Source: Neobacillus cucumis (GTDB lineage: Bacteria > Bacillota > Bacilli > Bacillales_B > DSM-18226). Taken from it: a stretch of DNA of 64,000 nt. A program made the translations under genes and the position numbers. Positions 34,289 through 44,009 of the stretch are shown piece after piece (within the stretch, counting starts at the first letter, position 1; the number at the start of each line of letters is the position of its first letter). The notes under the pieces are model-generated. The model saw nothing but the letters and a program-made list of their open reading frames with translations. It ran no database searches and had not been told where the DNA came from. The stretch is from the NCBI RefSeq assembly GCF_016107705.1, contig NZ_JAEHGC010000003.1:310001-374000 (forward strand), read 5' to 3'.

Positions 34289-35341
34289 TTATTGACGATT
34301 TCTTGCTAATACCTGGACAATTTTTAGTAAGGGTTTATAATTTGCATTGATTAAGCCAATGCTTTCAACGATCAATTCAATTGCCAACAAAATGATAATC
34401 AGCATTAAAATTGATCCCCATACTGTTGTCATCGTAAAGATCACTGCAGCTAAGCCGAACATCGCACTCATCGCATAAATCAACAATACCGTTTGTCGAT
34501 GGGTAAAGCCCAATTTAAGTAAACAATGGTGTAAATGGGATTTATCCGGAGCCGATAATGGATTTTTATTGTAAAGACGACGCACAATCGCAAAGAATGT
34601 ATCTGAAATTGGAACACCTAAAATAATAACAGGAACAACAAAGGAGATAAACGCTACGTTTTTAAAACCTAATAAGGAAAGAACGGCGATCATATACCCA
34701 AGGAAAAGAGCTCCTGTATCTCCCATGAAAATCTTCGCGGGATGAAAATTGAAAATAAGAAATCCTAATGTACTTGCTAATAATATAGCACCCATTGTCA
34801 TAACGTACGGATCTCCCATGACAATCGCCATTGCGGAAATCGTGATTAATGCAATCGATGAAACACCAGCTGCTAAACCATCAAGTCCGTCAATCAGATT
34901 GATTGCATTGGTAACACCGACAATCCAAATGACGGTAATCGGTACGCTCATTGCACCAAAATATAAGTTCCCGCCGAATGGTAAGTTAATAAAATCAACA
35001 TGGACACCGCCCCAATAAACAACAATGAGGGCTGCTGAAATTTGTAGCAAAAACTTTATTTTTGCTGATAATTCATAGATATCGTCTAATATACCAGCAG
35101 CTAATATGATCAAACTCCCAACCACAATGGCTGCGTGATACTGACTGTCTGGATGCATGAGGAGAAGCCCAAGAATGAAGCTTACATATATCGCCAAACC
35201 GCCCAATCGCGGCATAATCTTCAGGTGGACTTTTCGTTGGTTCGGGTTGTCTGTTGCTCCTACCTTAAAGGCCAATTTTTTAACAATCGGTGTGATAAGA
35301 ATGGAGCATAAAAAACATAATAAAAAGGTCAAATAAAGCAT
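34289..35341 (-). CDS. tagO: TagO, undecaprenyl-phosphate GlcNAc-1-phosphate transferase
   Basis: First enzyme of wall teichoic acid synthesis; it links GlcNAc-1-P to undecaprenyl phosphate at the inner membrane face. The 350 residues have about ten membrane helices and the WecA/MraY-family motifs: GAGILDDIYELSA-type Asp pair (LAAGILDDIYELSAKI), TNAINLIDGLDGLAAG, AKIFMGDTGALFLG, and the HLHHCLLKLG loop near the end. A sigma-A-like promoter lies about 80 bases upstream. It heads the minus-strand GT4/tagA neighbourhood but is transcribed on its own. Confidence 0.95.
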   Translation of the reverse strand: MLYLTFLLCFLCSILITPIVKKLAFKVGATDNPNQRKVHLKIMPRLGGLAIYVSFILGLLLMHPDSQYHAAIVVGSLIILAAGILDDIYELSAKIKFLLQISAALIVVYWGGVHVDFINLPFGGNLYFGAMSVPITVIWIVGVTNAINLIDGLDGLAAGVSSIALITISAMAIVMGDPYVMTMGAILLASTLGFLIFNFHPAKIFMGDTGALFLGYMIAVLSLLGFKNVAFISFVVPVIILGVPISDTFFAIVRRLYNKNPLSAPDKSHLHHCLLKLGFTHRQTVLLIYAMSAMFGLAAVIFTMTTVWGSILMLIIILLAIELIVESIGLINANYKPLLKIVQVLARNRQ

Positions 35342-35421
35342 AAAGACCCTCCTTATGAATATAATGCCCCTTTCTGAATTTTAGAACCAAGGCATATTTT
35401 TCTATTTGATACAACGTTTAT

Positions 35422-35451
35422 ATTATAGCACATAGATTTTAGTTTGGTCTA
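35422..35451 (-). promoter_or_regulatory. Candidate promoter of tagO
   Basis: The minus strand reads TAGACC (35446-35451), 18 bases, then TATAAT (35422-35427). The -10 is perfect and the -35 weak. Confidence 0.5.
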
Positions 35452-35534
35452 AAAAAATCATATTGTAAAAATAATGTCAAAAAAACAATTTTTTGAGCGA
35501 TTTTTGTAACATAGGGTCCGTAATGGATCCTTTT

Positions 35535-36641
35535 TTATCCAAGATTTTTATATACAGTAAGGACGCTATTACGAAAATTTTCAATGGTGAATTGTGTGGA
35601 AGCATGGTTGTAAAGATTTAAACCTATTTCTCTTAGCTTACCCTTTTCACGGAAATGAATGGCTTCTTTTATTGCATGGAGCATTGGTTGTTTTTGATTA
35701 ACCGGAACAATCCAGCCAAACTCTTTTGAAGGGATTAATTCACGAACACCGCCTACATCGGAGGTGATGATGGGTTTTTTAGCCCGAGCGGCCTCTAGCA
35801 AAACGAGTGGAAAGCTTTCACTAAAGGAAGCAAGTAATTTAACATCACAGATTTCGTATAAAGCATGAACATCCTGACGTTGGCCTAAAAAAAGAATATG
35901 GTTCTCAATTCCCAGCCGTGAAACAAGCTGTTTTAGTTCTGTTTCTAAGCTGCCTGTTCCAACAACGAGCAATTTGACATTGTCATGCAGAAGGCTTAAT
36001 TCCTTGATAACCTGAAACACAATAGAATGTCCTTTTACCGGACATAATCTAGCAACCATAATGATTAAGAAGTCATTTTCCACGAGGTTTAATTCATAAC
36101 GCGAGATCTTTTCTGTCCAAAAGGTTTTTTTAAAATCAATTCCATTTAAAATAGGAGTAATTTTATTTTCATCAATACCTTCTGCGACTAATAAATTTTT
36201 AAATCGTTCAGAAATGGCTAAGAAATGATCTGGTTTTTTTAATGCCCATAAATGAAGGGCTGTAAACATCACACCTGGCAAACCCCTGCCAAGAAAGTCA
36301 TGGCGTGGGTTGCTATGTAGAGTGGTGATCCAGCGTAAGGTTTGCCTTTTTCTTTTTAAAAAACAGCCGTAAAAATTAGCCCGCGGTCCATGGGTGTGAA
36401 CAATATCAATCATCTCTTGATCAATTAATGATATGATTTTTTTAAGAAGGGTAAGATCCCATTTTGATTTTTGGTGAAATAGAACGACTTTAATTCCTTT
36501 ATGGATTGCTTTCTCATACATAAGGCCCTTTTCAAAAAGCCCTAAAATGATTTCGGTTTCTTGATTATTTTCAAGCAAATCAAGAATATGAACCATTCCC
36601 CCGCCGGTTTCCACCCCGGCATTTAAATGAAGCACCTTCAC
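35535..36641 (-). CDS. Family 4 glycosyltransferase
   Basis: Retaining GT-B glycosyltransferase of 368 residues, likely acting on a cell-surface polymer or its lipid-linked precursor. GTG 36641 is the probable start (AGAAGG six to eight bases upstream) and gives the usual GT4 beginning MKVLHLNAGVETGG; a TTG at 36662 is in frame. Further GT4 signs are IVHTHGPRANFYG, HFLAISERFKNLLV, ILNGIDFKKTF, IMVARLCPVKGHSIV and the donor-binding ESFPLVLLEAARAKKPIITS. The sugar is not predictable. It lies between tagO and tagA, which is not the 168 arrangement. Confidence 0.85.
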   Translation of the reverse strand: MKVLHLNAGVETGGGMVHILDLLENNQETEIILGLFEKGLMYEKAIHKGIKVVLFHQKSKWDLTLLKKIISLIDQEMIDIVHTHGPRANFYGCFLKRKRQTLRWITTLHSNPRHDFLGRGLPGVMFTALHLWALKKPDHFLAISERFKNLLVAEGIDENKITPILNGIDFKKTFWTEKISRYELNLVENDFLIIMVARLCPVKGHSIVFQVIKELSLLHDNVKLLVVGTGSLETELKQLVSRLGIENHILFLGQRQDVHALYEICDVKLLASFSESFPLVLLEAARAKKPIITSDVGGVRELIPSKEFGWIVPVNQKQPMLHAIKEAIHFREKGKLREIGLNLYNHASTQFTIENFRNSVLTVYKNLG

Positions 36642-36787
36642 CCTTTTCACCTTCTGGTTCAATAAATTGACGACTTTTTTCGATAAAAAGTTTCATCTAT
36701 TATTGTTTATTACCATAATGGCGGAAAATCATGTACGTTAGATTTATCCAAGGGGGTGAGTCCTATAAAAGCCTTTCTTAGCCCCAA

Positions 36788-37510
36788 TTACTTTTTCACC
36801 TTCAAAATCTCCACCAAAAACCTTGGCAAAGCAAGCATTCTTCTCCAGCGGGATGGCTGTTTGACGAGCCGGTAAAACCATTCCAGGTTTAGCTTTTGCC
36901 AGATAAGAGGGGCACGCTTAACCTCCCCCGCAAGGACATCAATACTGCCGCCAACCCCCATAAAAATACCCTTTGAAAACGTCGCGTAATGAGCAGAAAT
37001 CCACTTTTCCTGCCGCGGAAAGCCTAATGCCACGAAAACAATATCCGCATTGGCTGCTTTGATTTCGTTTGCAATCTTATTCTCTTTCCCTTTAAAATAC
37101 CCATTGTGGGAGCCGGCCATCACCAAATGAGGATACCGCTCGCAGATAGTAGCAACTGCCTTCTTATTCGTTTCCTCCTTGCCGCCCAATAGGTAAATAC
37201 GCCAGCCATTCTGATTGGCTAACTCCAAAAGCCTTACCGTTAAATCATAGCCGGTGACCCGTTCTTGAATCGGCGTATTTAAGATTTTAGCAGCTAAAAT
37301 AATCCCAGATCCATCCGGAACGACATAATCGGCCTCCTGGACAATTTTCCAATACTCATTGTCCTCTCTGGCATACATCACAATTTCCGGATTGGCGGTT
37401 ACGACAAACGTTTTAACGCCCTTACTAATCCGCTCCGTTAACAAATGAACAACCTCATTAAAGCCTTTATTTAAAAAATTGATTCCCAAGATATTTACGT
37501 TATTTTTCAT
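36788..37510 (-). CDS. tagA: TagA, N-acetylmannosaminyltransferase (WecG/TagA/CpsF family)
   Basis: Adds ManNAc to undecaprenyl-PP-GlcNAc, the second step of the linkage unit. The 240 residues show the GT26 hallmarks VTANPEIVMYAREDNEYW, VVPDGSGIILAAKIL, YLLGGKEETNKKA, VFVALGFPRQEKWI, FMGVGGSIDVLAGEVKRAP and the basic C-terminal tail LEWFYRLVKQPSRWRRM, which holds the membrane-binding region. ATG 37510 has GAGG upstream. It is divergent from the flippase gene. Confidence 0.94.
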   Translation of the reverse strand: MKNNVNILGINFLNKGFNEVVHLLTERISKGVKTFVVTANPEIVMYAREDNEYWKIVQEADYVVPDGSGIILAAKILNTPIQERVTGYDLTVRLLELANQNGWRIYLLGGKEETNKKAVATICERYPHLVMAGSHNGYFKGKENKIANEIKAANADIVFVALGFPRQEKWISAHYATFSKGIFMGVGGSIDVLAGEVKRAPLIWQKLNLEWFYRLVKQPSRWRRMLALPRFLVEILKVKK

Positions 37511-37608
37511 ATGTAATCCTCATTCTTTCATATCCTTACATATAACCTGTTCCATTATTGACCATAATGGCTAATGAACCATTTGGCAAGTCAAAGACGG
37601 TGACTCTT

Positions 37609-39132
37609 ATGAAAATGATTAAATCAGTTGGAATTATAACGTTAATTGCGATAATCAGCAAGGTTCTCGGGTTCGGCCGTGATCTATTGATGGCCGCTTA
37701 TTTTGGCGCATCCACCGTAACAGACGCTTTTTTTGTTGCCTCGATTATTCCTGTCCTGCTGTTTGCCGCTGTCGGCATGGCGATTACCAGCGGAATTGCA
37801 CCGATTTATGCTGAAGCAAAGGAAAAAAGCAAGAAGGAAGCTAGCAACATCATGAGCGTCTTGGCAACACTGTTTATCACCTTGTCCGTTTTCCTAACGT
37901 TCGTATTCTATTTAGTGACACCCTTTATGACAAAAATGATTGCGCCGGGCTTCAGCATCCAACAAACGGAACTTACCAATCAACTAACGATGATCATGCT
38001 GCCGAGCTTTTGTTTTTTTGTTCTAGCGGCGATCATGACCGGGATCCTCGAATATGAAAAAGTATTTGCACCACCAGCATTTATTGCGATACCCCAAAAT
38101 CTCTTTGTCATAATCACGATTATATTTTTAACCAAACAATATGGGATTTACGGTGTCGCGGTTGCTACGCTTCTTGGTAGCGTCAGTCAATTTTTCATTC
38201 TCTATCCTTTTATAAAAAAATATCAGGTACTTTACGTTAATTTCGCCTTTAAGACGTATCAGAAACAAGTCTTTAATACACTTAAATTATTTTCACCTAT
38301 TATCATTGCCTCTGGTGCTTATCAAATAAATGCAGTGGTAGACCGAATGGTGGCATCCCGGCTTCCGGAGGGCAGTGTTTCGGCATTAAATTACGCCAAT
38401 AAATTAATGTACCTGCCCCTTAGTATTCTCCTATTATCCCTGATTACCGTGATCTTTCCGTCGGTTGTAGATTCAGCCGTTAAAAGAGGGGGAGAGTTTG
38501 TCCAGTGGGTATTCAAAGGAATTTCGTTAATTACCTTTGCCGCAATTCCAATTGTTGTTGTAATGCTCGTCGAGAGCAGAATCCTAGTGGAATTGGCCTT
38601 TAAACGGGGAGCTTTTGATGAAACCGCAGCTACGATGACCAAACAAGCCTTTTTCTTTTATACCTTTGGAATGGTCTTTATGGCCTTAAAGGAGTATTTG
38701 AATCGCTGTTTTGTCGCTTTAAAAGAAACAAAGGTAACGATGAGATGCAGTATCTTTTCGGTGGGCTTGAATATCGTGTTAAGCATCGCTTTGGCTCATT
38801 TTATAGGTGTGGGCGGGATTGCCCTGGCTACCGCGATTGCTATGCTGTTTCAAACATTATTATTATTTTTCAGTCTTTCCAAACATGTCCTGATTGAAAA
38901 AACGGCAAAGTTGACCTTTAAGAAAAGCTTGGGGAAATTACTCATCCTTTTCGGGATCGTTTTTATGGCTTCAAGACTATCAGCATTCATTTTACCTGTA
39001 ACAAACCCTATTCTCCATCTAGGTCTCGTTACAATGATTACATTTGCTATATTTACAGCCTTTGCCCTTCTCCTAAAATCGCAAGAAATTCTCGGACTGA
39101 TCGCCATTATAAAAAGGAGAAAACAAACTTAA
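37609..39132 (+). CDS. MurJ/MviN-type lipid-linked precursor flippase
   Basis: Integral membrane protein of the MVF family in the MOP superfamily, 507 residues with about fourteen helices. The start is ATG 37609, five bases after GGTGA; earlier starts in frame have no ribosome site. Family signs are SKVLGFGRDLLMAAYFGAST, GVAMLLGSV-type repeats (VATLLGSVSQFFILYPF) and NRCFVALKETKVTM. MurJ moves lipid II across the membrane. A copy lying in a teichoic acid locus and facing an O-antigen-ligase gene may instead move another undecaprenyl-linked glycan, so I give no symbol. Confidence 0.85.
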   Translation: MKMIKSVGIITLIAIISKVLGFGRDLLMAAYFGASTVTDAFFVASIIPVLLFAAVGMAITSGIAPIYAEAKEKSKKEASNIMSVLATLFITLSVFLTFVFYLVTPFMTKMIAPGFSIQQTELTNQLTMIMLPSFCFFVLAAIMTGILEYEKVFAPPAFIAIPQNLFVIITIIFLTKQYGIYGVAVATLLGSVSQFFILYPFIKKYQVLYVNFAFKTYQKQVFNTLKLFSPIIIASGAYQINAVVDRMVASRLPEGSVSALNYANKLMYLPLSILLLSLITVIFPSVVDSAVKRGGEFVQWVFKGISLITFAAIPIVVVMLVESRILVELAFKRGAFDETAATMTKQAFFFYTFGMVFMALKEYLNRCFVALKETKVTMRCSIFSVGLNIVLSIALAHFIGVGGIALATAIAMLFQTLLLFFSLSKHVLIEKTAKLTFKKSLGKLLILFGIVFMASRLSAFILPVTNPILHLGLVTMITFAIFTAFALLLKSQEILGLIAIIKRRKQT

Positions 39133-39161
39133 AGGGAACCGGCTCCAAGGCAAGTTCCCTT
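39132..39161. terminator. Hairpin between two convergent genes
   Basis: AAGGGAAC/GTTCCCTT arms (39132-39139 with 39154-39161) link the ends of the flippase gene and the ligase-like gene. There is no clear T-tract on either strand. Confidence 0.5.
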
Positions 39162-40449
39162 ACAACCCCTTCTCTCCACTCCGGTCCTTAAGAATCGTCA
39201 TTAAATAAGCCAGCAGCAGTCCTAAATAAATACTTACCCCTGGGGCCGTTAAAACGTGTCCCGCGGTAAAAGCAATCCCTAATCCCAGAGCGGCACCTGC
39301 TGCGATTAATACATTTCTTATCGTAAACCTTTCCGGAAGATAACGAATTGTGTACCTTACTGTTTGGACCAGTATCCAAGTTAGCGGAATAAAGTATAAA
39401 ATAAACCCGAATAATCCCAACGAATAAAACACATCGTAAAAGTCCATTTCAATCAGCTTTGGTTGTTGTGGATAATTTCCCCCATACCCCATTCCAAACA
39501 GTTTTTGCGTAATGGGAGCTTCTCTAAAGTATTGTCTCTGTATGGATAGGAAATGTTCCCTGCCGCTAAGCACCAAATTTTCCATTTGGACAACAGCGGT
39601 TCCTGTGGTTCCAGCAGTCTCTGATTTAACCTCCTCCACATCCTGCGATTGATTCGATTCAACCAAATTCACATGCATATTCATATTTCTAGCGATGGAG
39701 GAAAACGGAAAATAACAAGAGATCCCAGCGAAGAGTGCCATGAGCATAATTGGCCGTATCCATCCGGAACGATTTTTGACTAATCCAATCAAGGACATCA
39801 ACAGAGCCAAAAGCAAGACGATAACGATTGCCCCAAAACCAACCTTCGTCCCTAAGGCAAACAATGAGTATATGACAAGCAACACCGAAATCCAGGCCCA
39901 GTTTGTTTTTTGGAGGGCAGTCAACACCACTACAGGAAAACCCATCGCCAAGATCGCTCCGATTTCATTCCCGGCATAAAACCAGCCCACATGCCCTTCT
40001 TTTCCCCATGAATAGCTGTTAAACGCGGTACCGGTTAGGCCGGAAACAATCATGATTACTCCCATCAATGTTATCGCGATCACAATAGCATCAATCGCCT
40101 TATGCCTACGGATCTCTCCTTCCCGACTAAAAAGAACAAAAGAAAAGAGTAGTGCCACATTAAAATAAACAAGTTTGACTATGTATTTAACTTCAACTGA
40201 AACGGAAAAGATGGGCTTTATGTGCTGATTAATGAGTAAATGAATAACGAAGAATCCAGCCAGCAACAGGAAGTAATTTCTCACTCTTTTCGAAAAAAAC
40301 ATTGCATACAACCCCATAAATACAAGAAAAGCCAAACGAATTAATAATCCCGTGGTAAAGTCCTGTCCCCGAAGTCGTAGTGATAACGATGTAAATAGAT
40401 CAAGGATGGGCTGTAAAACAATATAAATATACAATATCAGATAAACCAT
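39160..40449 (-). CDS. O-antigen ligase/polymerase-like membrane protein
   Basis: Protein of 429 residues with about eleven or twelve hydrophobic helices and one large extracytoplasmic loop (about 250-330), the layout of the Wzy/WaaL/TuaE group. The loop ends in LFGMGYGGNYPQ and MDFYDVFYSLGLFGF, typical for PF04932. Such enzymes polymerise or transfer undecaprenyl-linked glycan on the outer face. B. subtilis TuaE, of teichuronic acid synthesis, is a possible relative. The ATG 40449 start has no convincing ribosome site, so the N-terminus is uncertain. Together with the flippase opposite, it suggests a second surface glycan beside teichoic acid. Confidence 0.78.
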   Translation of the reverse strand: MVYLILYIYIVLQPILDLFTSLSLRLRGQDFTTGLLIRLAFLVFMGLYAMFFSKRVRNYFLLLAGFFVIHLLINQHIKPIFSVSVEVKYIVKLVYFNVALLFSFVLFSREGEIRRHKAIDAIVIAITLMGVIMIVSGLTGTAFNSYSWGKEGHVGWFYAGNEIGAILAMGFPVVVLTALQKTNWAWISVLLVIYSLFALGTKVGFGAIVIVLLLALLMSLIGLVKNRSGWIRPIMLMALFAGISCYFPFSSIARNMNMHVNLVESNQSQDVEEVKSETAGTTGTAVVQMENLVLSGREHFLSIQRQYFREAPITQKLFGMGYGGNYPQQPKLIEMDFYDVFYSLGLFGFILYFIPLTWILVQTVRYTIRYLPERFTIRNVLIAAGAALGLGIAFTAGHVLTAPGVSIYLGLLLAYLMTILKDRSGEKGL

Positions 40450-40529
40450 AGACGTTTTTCGACTACGTTTGATATTTAACGGCCCCTTTCCATGATAGTA
40501 CTCCTTTTAATATTTACATTAATAAAAAG

Positions 40530-40570
40530 AAAAAACCTAAAACGGCCTCTAGCTACCATTTTAGGTTTTT
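40530..40570. terminator. Terminator of tagH
   Basis: AAAAACCTAAAA/TTTTAGGTTTTT arms (40531-40542 with 40559-40570) are flanked by A and T runs. It ends the tagGH transcript. Confidence 0.85.
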
Positions 40571-40579
40571 TTATTATTC

Positions 40580-41380
40580 TTAAGTTGTCACAAGACCGCT
40601 TTGTTTCCGCATCACTTCAGCACGGAACTTTTTTTGTTCATCCGGAGTCATTGCCTTGTATTTCTTTAAAAACTTTTCATATTCAGAAATAACTTCTTTA
40701 ACATTACCGTAATCCTTTATTTCACCATATTCAAGCCAAATGACTTTATCGCAGAATTCCTTTATTTGTTTCATTGAGTGGCTGACAAAGAAAATCGTCT
40801 TGCCTTTCTCCTTAAATTCAAACATTTTGTTCTTAGATTTTTCAGCGAAGGTCTGGTCCCCCACAGATAAAGCTTCATCGACAATGAGAATATCCGGGTT
40901 CACTGTAACTGAAATCGCAAAGCCTAGACGTGATTTCATTCCACTTGAATACTTTTTTACAGGCTGATCTATAAATTTACCTAAGTCCGCAAATTCAATA
41001 ATTTCTGGCTCCAGCTCTTGAATTTCTTTCTTTTTAAAACCAAGCATTAAACATTTTAGTTCAATGTTTTCTCTTCCAGTTAGTTGATTATCCAACCCTG
41101 ATGAAATGGCAATAACCGAAGTAGTACCGTGCGATTCCACAGTACCTGAAGTAGGCGGAATAACCCCTGCAATTATATTAGAAAGGGTCGATTTCCCAGA
41201 GCCGTTCACTCCGACAAGACCAATAACATCCCCTTGATTCGCTGTAAAGGATATATCCTGAAGTGCATAAAAGTCTTCACCGTAGCCGCCCGGTAAAATC
41301 ACATCAAGCAACTTTTCCTTTGGTGATTTATGCATTTTATATTTTTTAAAAACATTCTTCACTATAACCGTTTCTGTCAT
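40580..41380 (-). CDS. tagH: TagH, ATPase of the teichoic acid exporter
   Basis: With TagG it moves finished wall teichoic acid across the membrane. The 266 residues contain Walker A GLVGVNGSGKSTL, signature YSSGMKSRLGFAI, Walker B PDILIVDEALSVGD and the H-loop FFVSHSMKQI. It is the short form, about the length of Staphylococcus aureus TarH, and lacks the long C-terminal extension of B. subtilis 168 TagH (about 527 residues). GGGGGTGA precedes ATG 41380. It follows tagG by 18 bases. Confidence 0.93.
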   Translation of the reverse strand: MTETVIVKNVFKKYKMHKSPKEKLLDVILPGGYGEDFYALQDISFTANQGDVIGLVGVNGSGKSTLSNIIAGVIPPTSGTVESHGTTSVIAISSGLDNQLTGRENIELKCLMLGFKKKEIQELEPEIIEFADLGKFIDQPVKKYSSGMKSRLGFAISVTVNPDILIVDEALSVGDQTFAEKSKNKMFEFKEKGKTIFFVSHSMKQIKEFCDKVIWLEYGEIKDYGNVKEVISEYEKFLKKYKAMTPDEQKKFRAEVMRKQSGLVTT

Positions 41381-41398
41381 AAAGAAATCACCCCCATA

Positions 41399-42229
41399 TT
41401 ACAAGTAGTCTACAAAACGGTTTCTAAATTTTAAATGTAAGATGGAACCCACCAAAAGCATAACAAGTGTTAGTACCCAAAAATACAAGGTATATTGCGA
41501 ATACTCAACTAAATACCAAGTTGTCCCGAGTAAGGAGGCCCTATAGCCTTCCACAATATAATATAAAGGATTTAATTTTAATAAAAATGCAAAATCGATT
41601 CCTTTGATCATTAAATGATCGGTATGCCACAAGAGTGGCGTTAAATATAGCAGCATTTTTAAAATGGATTGGACAATCTGCTGAACATCCCTAACAATTG
41701 TTGAAAGCGTTGATGTAATAAGAGCAAGAGCTAATAAAAAGATTAGAGTCGCAAACATAAAGTAAGGAAGCTGTATAAAGTACACTGATAATTTATAATC
41801 GGTGAATTGTAAAAAAATCGTAACAACCGCAACTAACATTAAATGAGAATAAAAATTAGCCATAATCACGTAAGAAGGAATGGCACTCATTGGAAAACTC
41901 ATTTTTGCAATCAGCTGAATCCTTGAATAAATCGCTCTTGAGGAAGCTGAAATAGCTGGATTAACAAAGAACCAAACAATCATTCCAGTCAGCATCCAAA
42001 TAAAGAAAGGAACATGCATGCCATTATCCATTTCAACCTCTTGCCCACCGCGAATCCCTGCCCCAAAAATAAACCAATAAATAACAAGTTGAATTGCTGG
42101 GTTTATTAATTCCCAGAGCCGACCAAGATAATTATTGGTATTGGCGCTTTTCATTTCAAATGTAGATAATCTCAAGATTAGATAAAAGGAACTGATTTGC
42201 TCCTTTATAATTGTAAACATTGACTTCAT
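41399..42229 (-). CDS. tagG: TagG, permease of the teichoic acid exporter
   Basis: ABC-2-type permease of 276 residues with six membrane helices. Family signs are NNYLGRLWELINPAIQLVIYW-like sequence at the N-terminus (about 30-50), GMIVWFFVNPAISASSRAIY, RDVQQIVQSILKMLLYLTPL and LNPLYYIVEGYRASLLG. AAGGAAGGA precedes ATG 42229. Upstream lies a TATAAT at 42268-42273 on the minus strand, without a good -35. Confidence 0.93.
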   Translation of the reverse strand: MKSMFTIIKEQISSFYLILRLSTFEMKSANTNNYLGRLWELINPAIQLVIYWFIFGAGIRGGQEVEMDNGMHVPFFIWMLTGMIVWFFVNPAISASSRAIYSRIQLIAKMSFPMSAIPSYVIMANFYSHLMLVAVVTIFLQFTDYKLSVYFIQLPYFMFATLIFLLALALITSTLSTIVRDVQQIVQSILKMLLYLTPLLWHTDHLMIKGIDFAFLLKLNPLYYIVEGYRASLLGTTWYLVEYSQYTLYFWVLTLVMLLVGSILHLKFRNRFVDYL

Positions 42230-42300
42230 CTAAATTGTCCTTCCTTTAAACAATAATAACCTTGTTCATTATACATTAATTTCCCCAAATGGGCATTATA

Positions 42301-42340
42301 AAAACAAAGCTTCGAGCAATAAAACAACTCGAAGCTTGTG
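42301..42340 (-). terminator. Terminator of tagDB
   Basis: AAGCTTCGAG/CTCGAAGCTT arms (42307-42316 with 42328-42337) are followed on the minus strand by TTTGTTTTTAT. Confidence 0.85.
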
Positions 42341-42347
42341 TTCTTTC

Positions 42348-43550
42348 TTATAATGCCCGTCGCTGTTCCACTTGAGGTCTTTTTTCTTCTTCAAATAAAT
42401 AACGAACCAAATTTTGGCTTGAACGGCCATTGGAATATTTGTTCCATTTTTCAGCATAATGATCAACGACTTTTTGATCAAATAAGTTATTTCGAATCAA
42501 ATCAATGATTGAATTAGTATCTTTTACAATGGGACCAGGAAGATTTTCTTCGAAGCCATTTAAAACACCGCGGTCCTTTTTGTATTCTTCTAAATCGTAA
42601 GCGAAAAAGATAATGGGTTTTCGTAATAAGGAAAATTCAAATGGAATTGAAGAATAGTCTGTAATCAAATAATCAGCCACCGCAAGTAACTCATTGATAT
42701 CATACTGACTGGAGGAGAAATCAACGACAAAATCCGAGTGTAATTTAGAGAAATCAACCGAGTTCTTAATTGCTGGATGTAAACGCAAAGCTAGAATGTA
42801 CTCATTCCCAAGTTCTTTGCTCATTTTTTCTACGTTTAGCTGAAGTGAGAAATTCTCCAGCTCATGGTCACGATAAGTTGGTGCATAAAGAATCACCTTT
42901 TTATCCTTTAAGACATGATGTGTGCGAATTAGCTTTTGAATCGCTTTTTGCTTTTCCCTTTCGTTAAAAAAGAAATCCGTTCTTGGAACACCTGTTGTTA
43001 AAATGTTTTCTTTTTTTAGATTAAAGGATTTCATAAAAGTAGCTGCCATAACATCCGAGCCGACAACGACTTTATCAAATTGTTGATAGACCTGAAGAAA
43101 ACGTTGTTTTGCTCGTTCACTTCTGTTTTTAACGGACCCATCCTCAAGGCCGAATTTTTTAATCGCACCAGATGCATGCCATAGCTGAACACAAGTAACC
43201 TCTTGCTTGAATTTAACACTGGCAAGAAAACCAAAATAGTTATCTATAAAAATATGTCGGGATGTCGCTAAATGATAAATAGACTTTAACCAATTCATAA
43301 GGTTGTAGGTTTCAAATGGAACACAGGTAACATCCTTATAGTCCTTAAAAATGGCGATACTTTTACCTTTGCATAGGAAAACCACTTCATTTTGGACGTT
43401 TTGGCGACGCATTTCCTCAAAGACATATTGGCTGTTATCACCGAAGCTGATAACAAAGGTGGTTTTGTCTTTAAGCGGCATCCAATTAAAGATGGAGAAT
43501 ACACACTTAAAGACAAACAGATATAAAGAAATGGCTAGTTCCCTAACCAT
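42348..43550 (-). CDS. tagB: TagB-like CDP-glycerol glycerophosphotransferase (teichoic acid primase)
   Basis: Adds the first glycerol phosphate to the ManNAc-GlcNAc linkage unit. The 400 residues have an N-terminal amphipathic/hydrophobic stretch (about 5-22) and the Glyphos_transf domain (PF04464). The TagB-like signature is CVQLWHASGAIKKFGLED. Catalytic-type motifs are TTGVPRTDFFF, VILYAPTYRD, LRLHPAIKNS and YLITDYSSIPFEFSLL. It overlaps tagD by eight bases, so the two are coupled. The choice of TagB over TarF rests on LWHA.GAIKKFG and on linkage to tagD. Confidence 0.82.
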   Translation of the reverse strand: MVRELAISLYLFVFKCVFSIFNWMPLKDKTTFVISFGDNSQYVFEEMRRQNVQNEVVFLCKGKSIAIFKDYKDVTCVPFETYNLMNWLKSIYHLATSRHIFIDNYFGFLASVKFKQEVTCVQLWHASGAIKKFGLEDGSVKNRSERAKQRFLQVYQQFDKVVVGSDVMAATFMKSFNLKKENILTTGVPRTDFFFNEREKQKAIQKLIRTHHVLKDKKVILYAPTYRDHELENFSLQLNVEKMSKELGNEYILALRLHPAIKNSVDFSKLHSDFVVDFSSSQYDINELLAVADYLITDYSSIPFEFSLLRKPIIFFAYDLEEYKKDRGVLNGFEENLPGPIVKDTNSIIDLIRNNLFDQKVVDHYAEKWNKYSNGRSSQNLVRYLFEEEKRPQVEQRRAL

Positions 43551-43941
43551 TTTTCACCATTCCTAAGTCGTTTTTTATTTGTGAAGTCGAAATCCCAATG
43601 GTTCTTGGTAAGTATATTACTTCACAATAGTCTTTAAGGAAATCGAACTTGCCTTTCCAATCGTCGCCCATTACGAAAATATCAACATCATGCTTGATTA
43701 CATCCTTGATTTTCTGATCCCAAGTATTTTCAGGAATCACTTCATCAACAAAGCGAATGGATTCCAAGATTAATTTTCTGTTTTCAAAGCTGTGATATGA
43801 TTGTTTGTTTTTACCTTTGTTGAATTCATCCGTTGAAAGACCAACGATTAAGTGATCTCCTAAATCTTTTGCACGGCTAAGTAAATTGATATGTCCAAAG
43901 TGTAATAAATCAAATGTTCCGTATGTTAGTACTTTTTTCAT
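43543..43941 (-). CDS. tagD: TagD, glycerol-3-phosphate cytidylyltransferase
   Basis: Makes CDP-glycerol from CTP and glycerol 3-phosphate. The 132 residues are full length and show LTYGTFDLLHFGHINLL with the HxGH nucleotide site (HFGH), VGLSTDEFNKGK, FVMGDDWKGKFD and RTIGISTSQIK, the counterpart of the usual RTEGISTT. AAGGAGG precedes ATG 43941. A strong sigma-A-type promoter and PhoP-box-like repeats lie upstream. Confidence 0.96.
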   Translation of the reverse strand: MKKVLTYGTFDLLHFGHINLLSRAKDLGDHLIVGLSTDEFNKGKNKQSYHSFENRKLILESIRFVDEVIPENTWDQKIKDVIKHDVDIFVMGDDWKGKFDFLKDYCEVIYLPRTIGISTSQIKNDLGMVKNG

Positions 43942-44009
43942 ATATTATTTCCTCCTTAATTAGAAAGAATTAGTTTCAATTTTTGTCATCTATCAAAAGT
44001 CGTCAATTA

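Noticed and set aside
35510..35536. Plus-strand terminator-like GGGTCC/GGATCC hairpin with T run near the end of the GT4 gene.
   Set aside because: There is no plus-strand gene for it to end, and its T-tract is on the wrong strand for the GT4 transcript.
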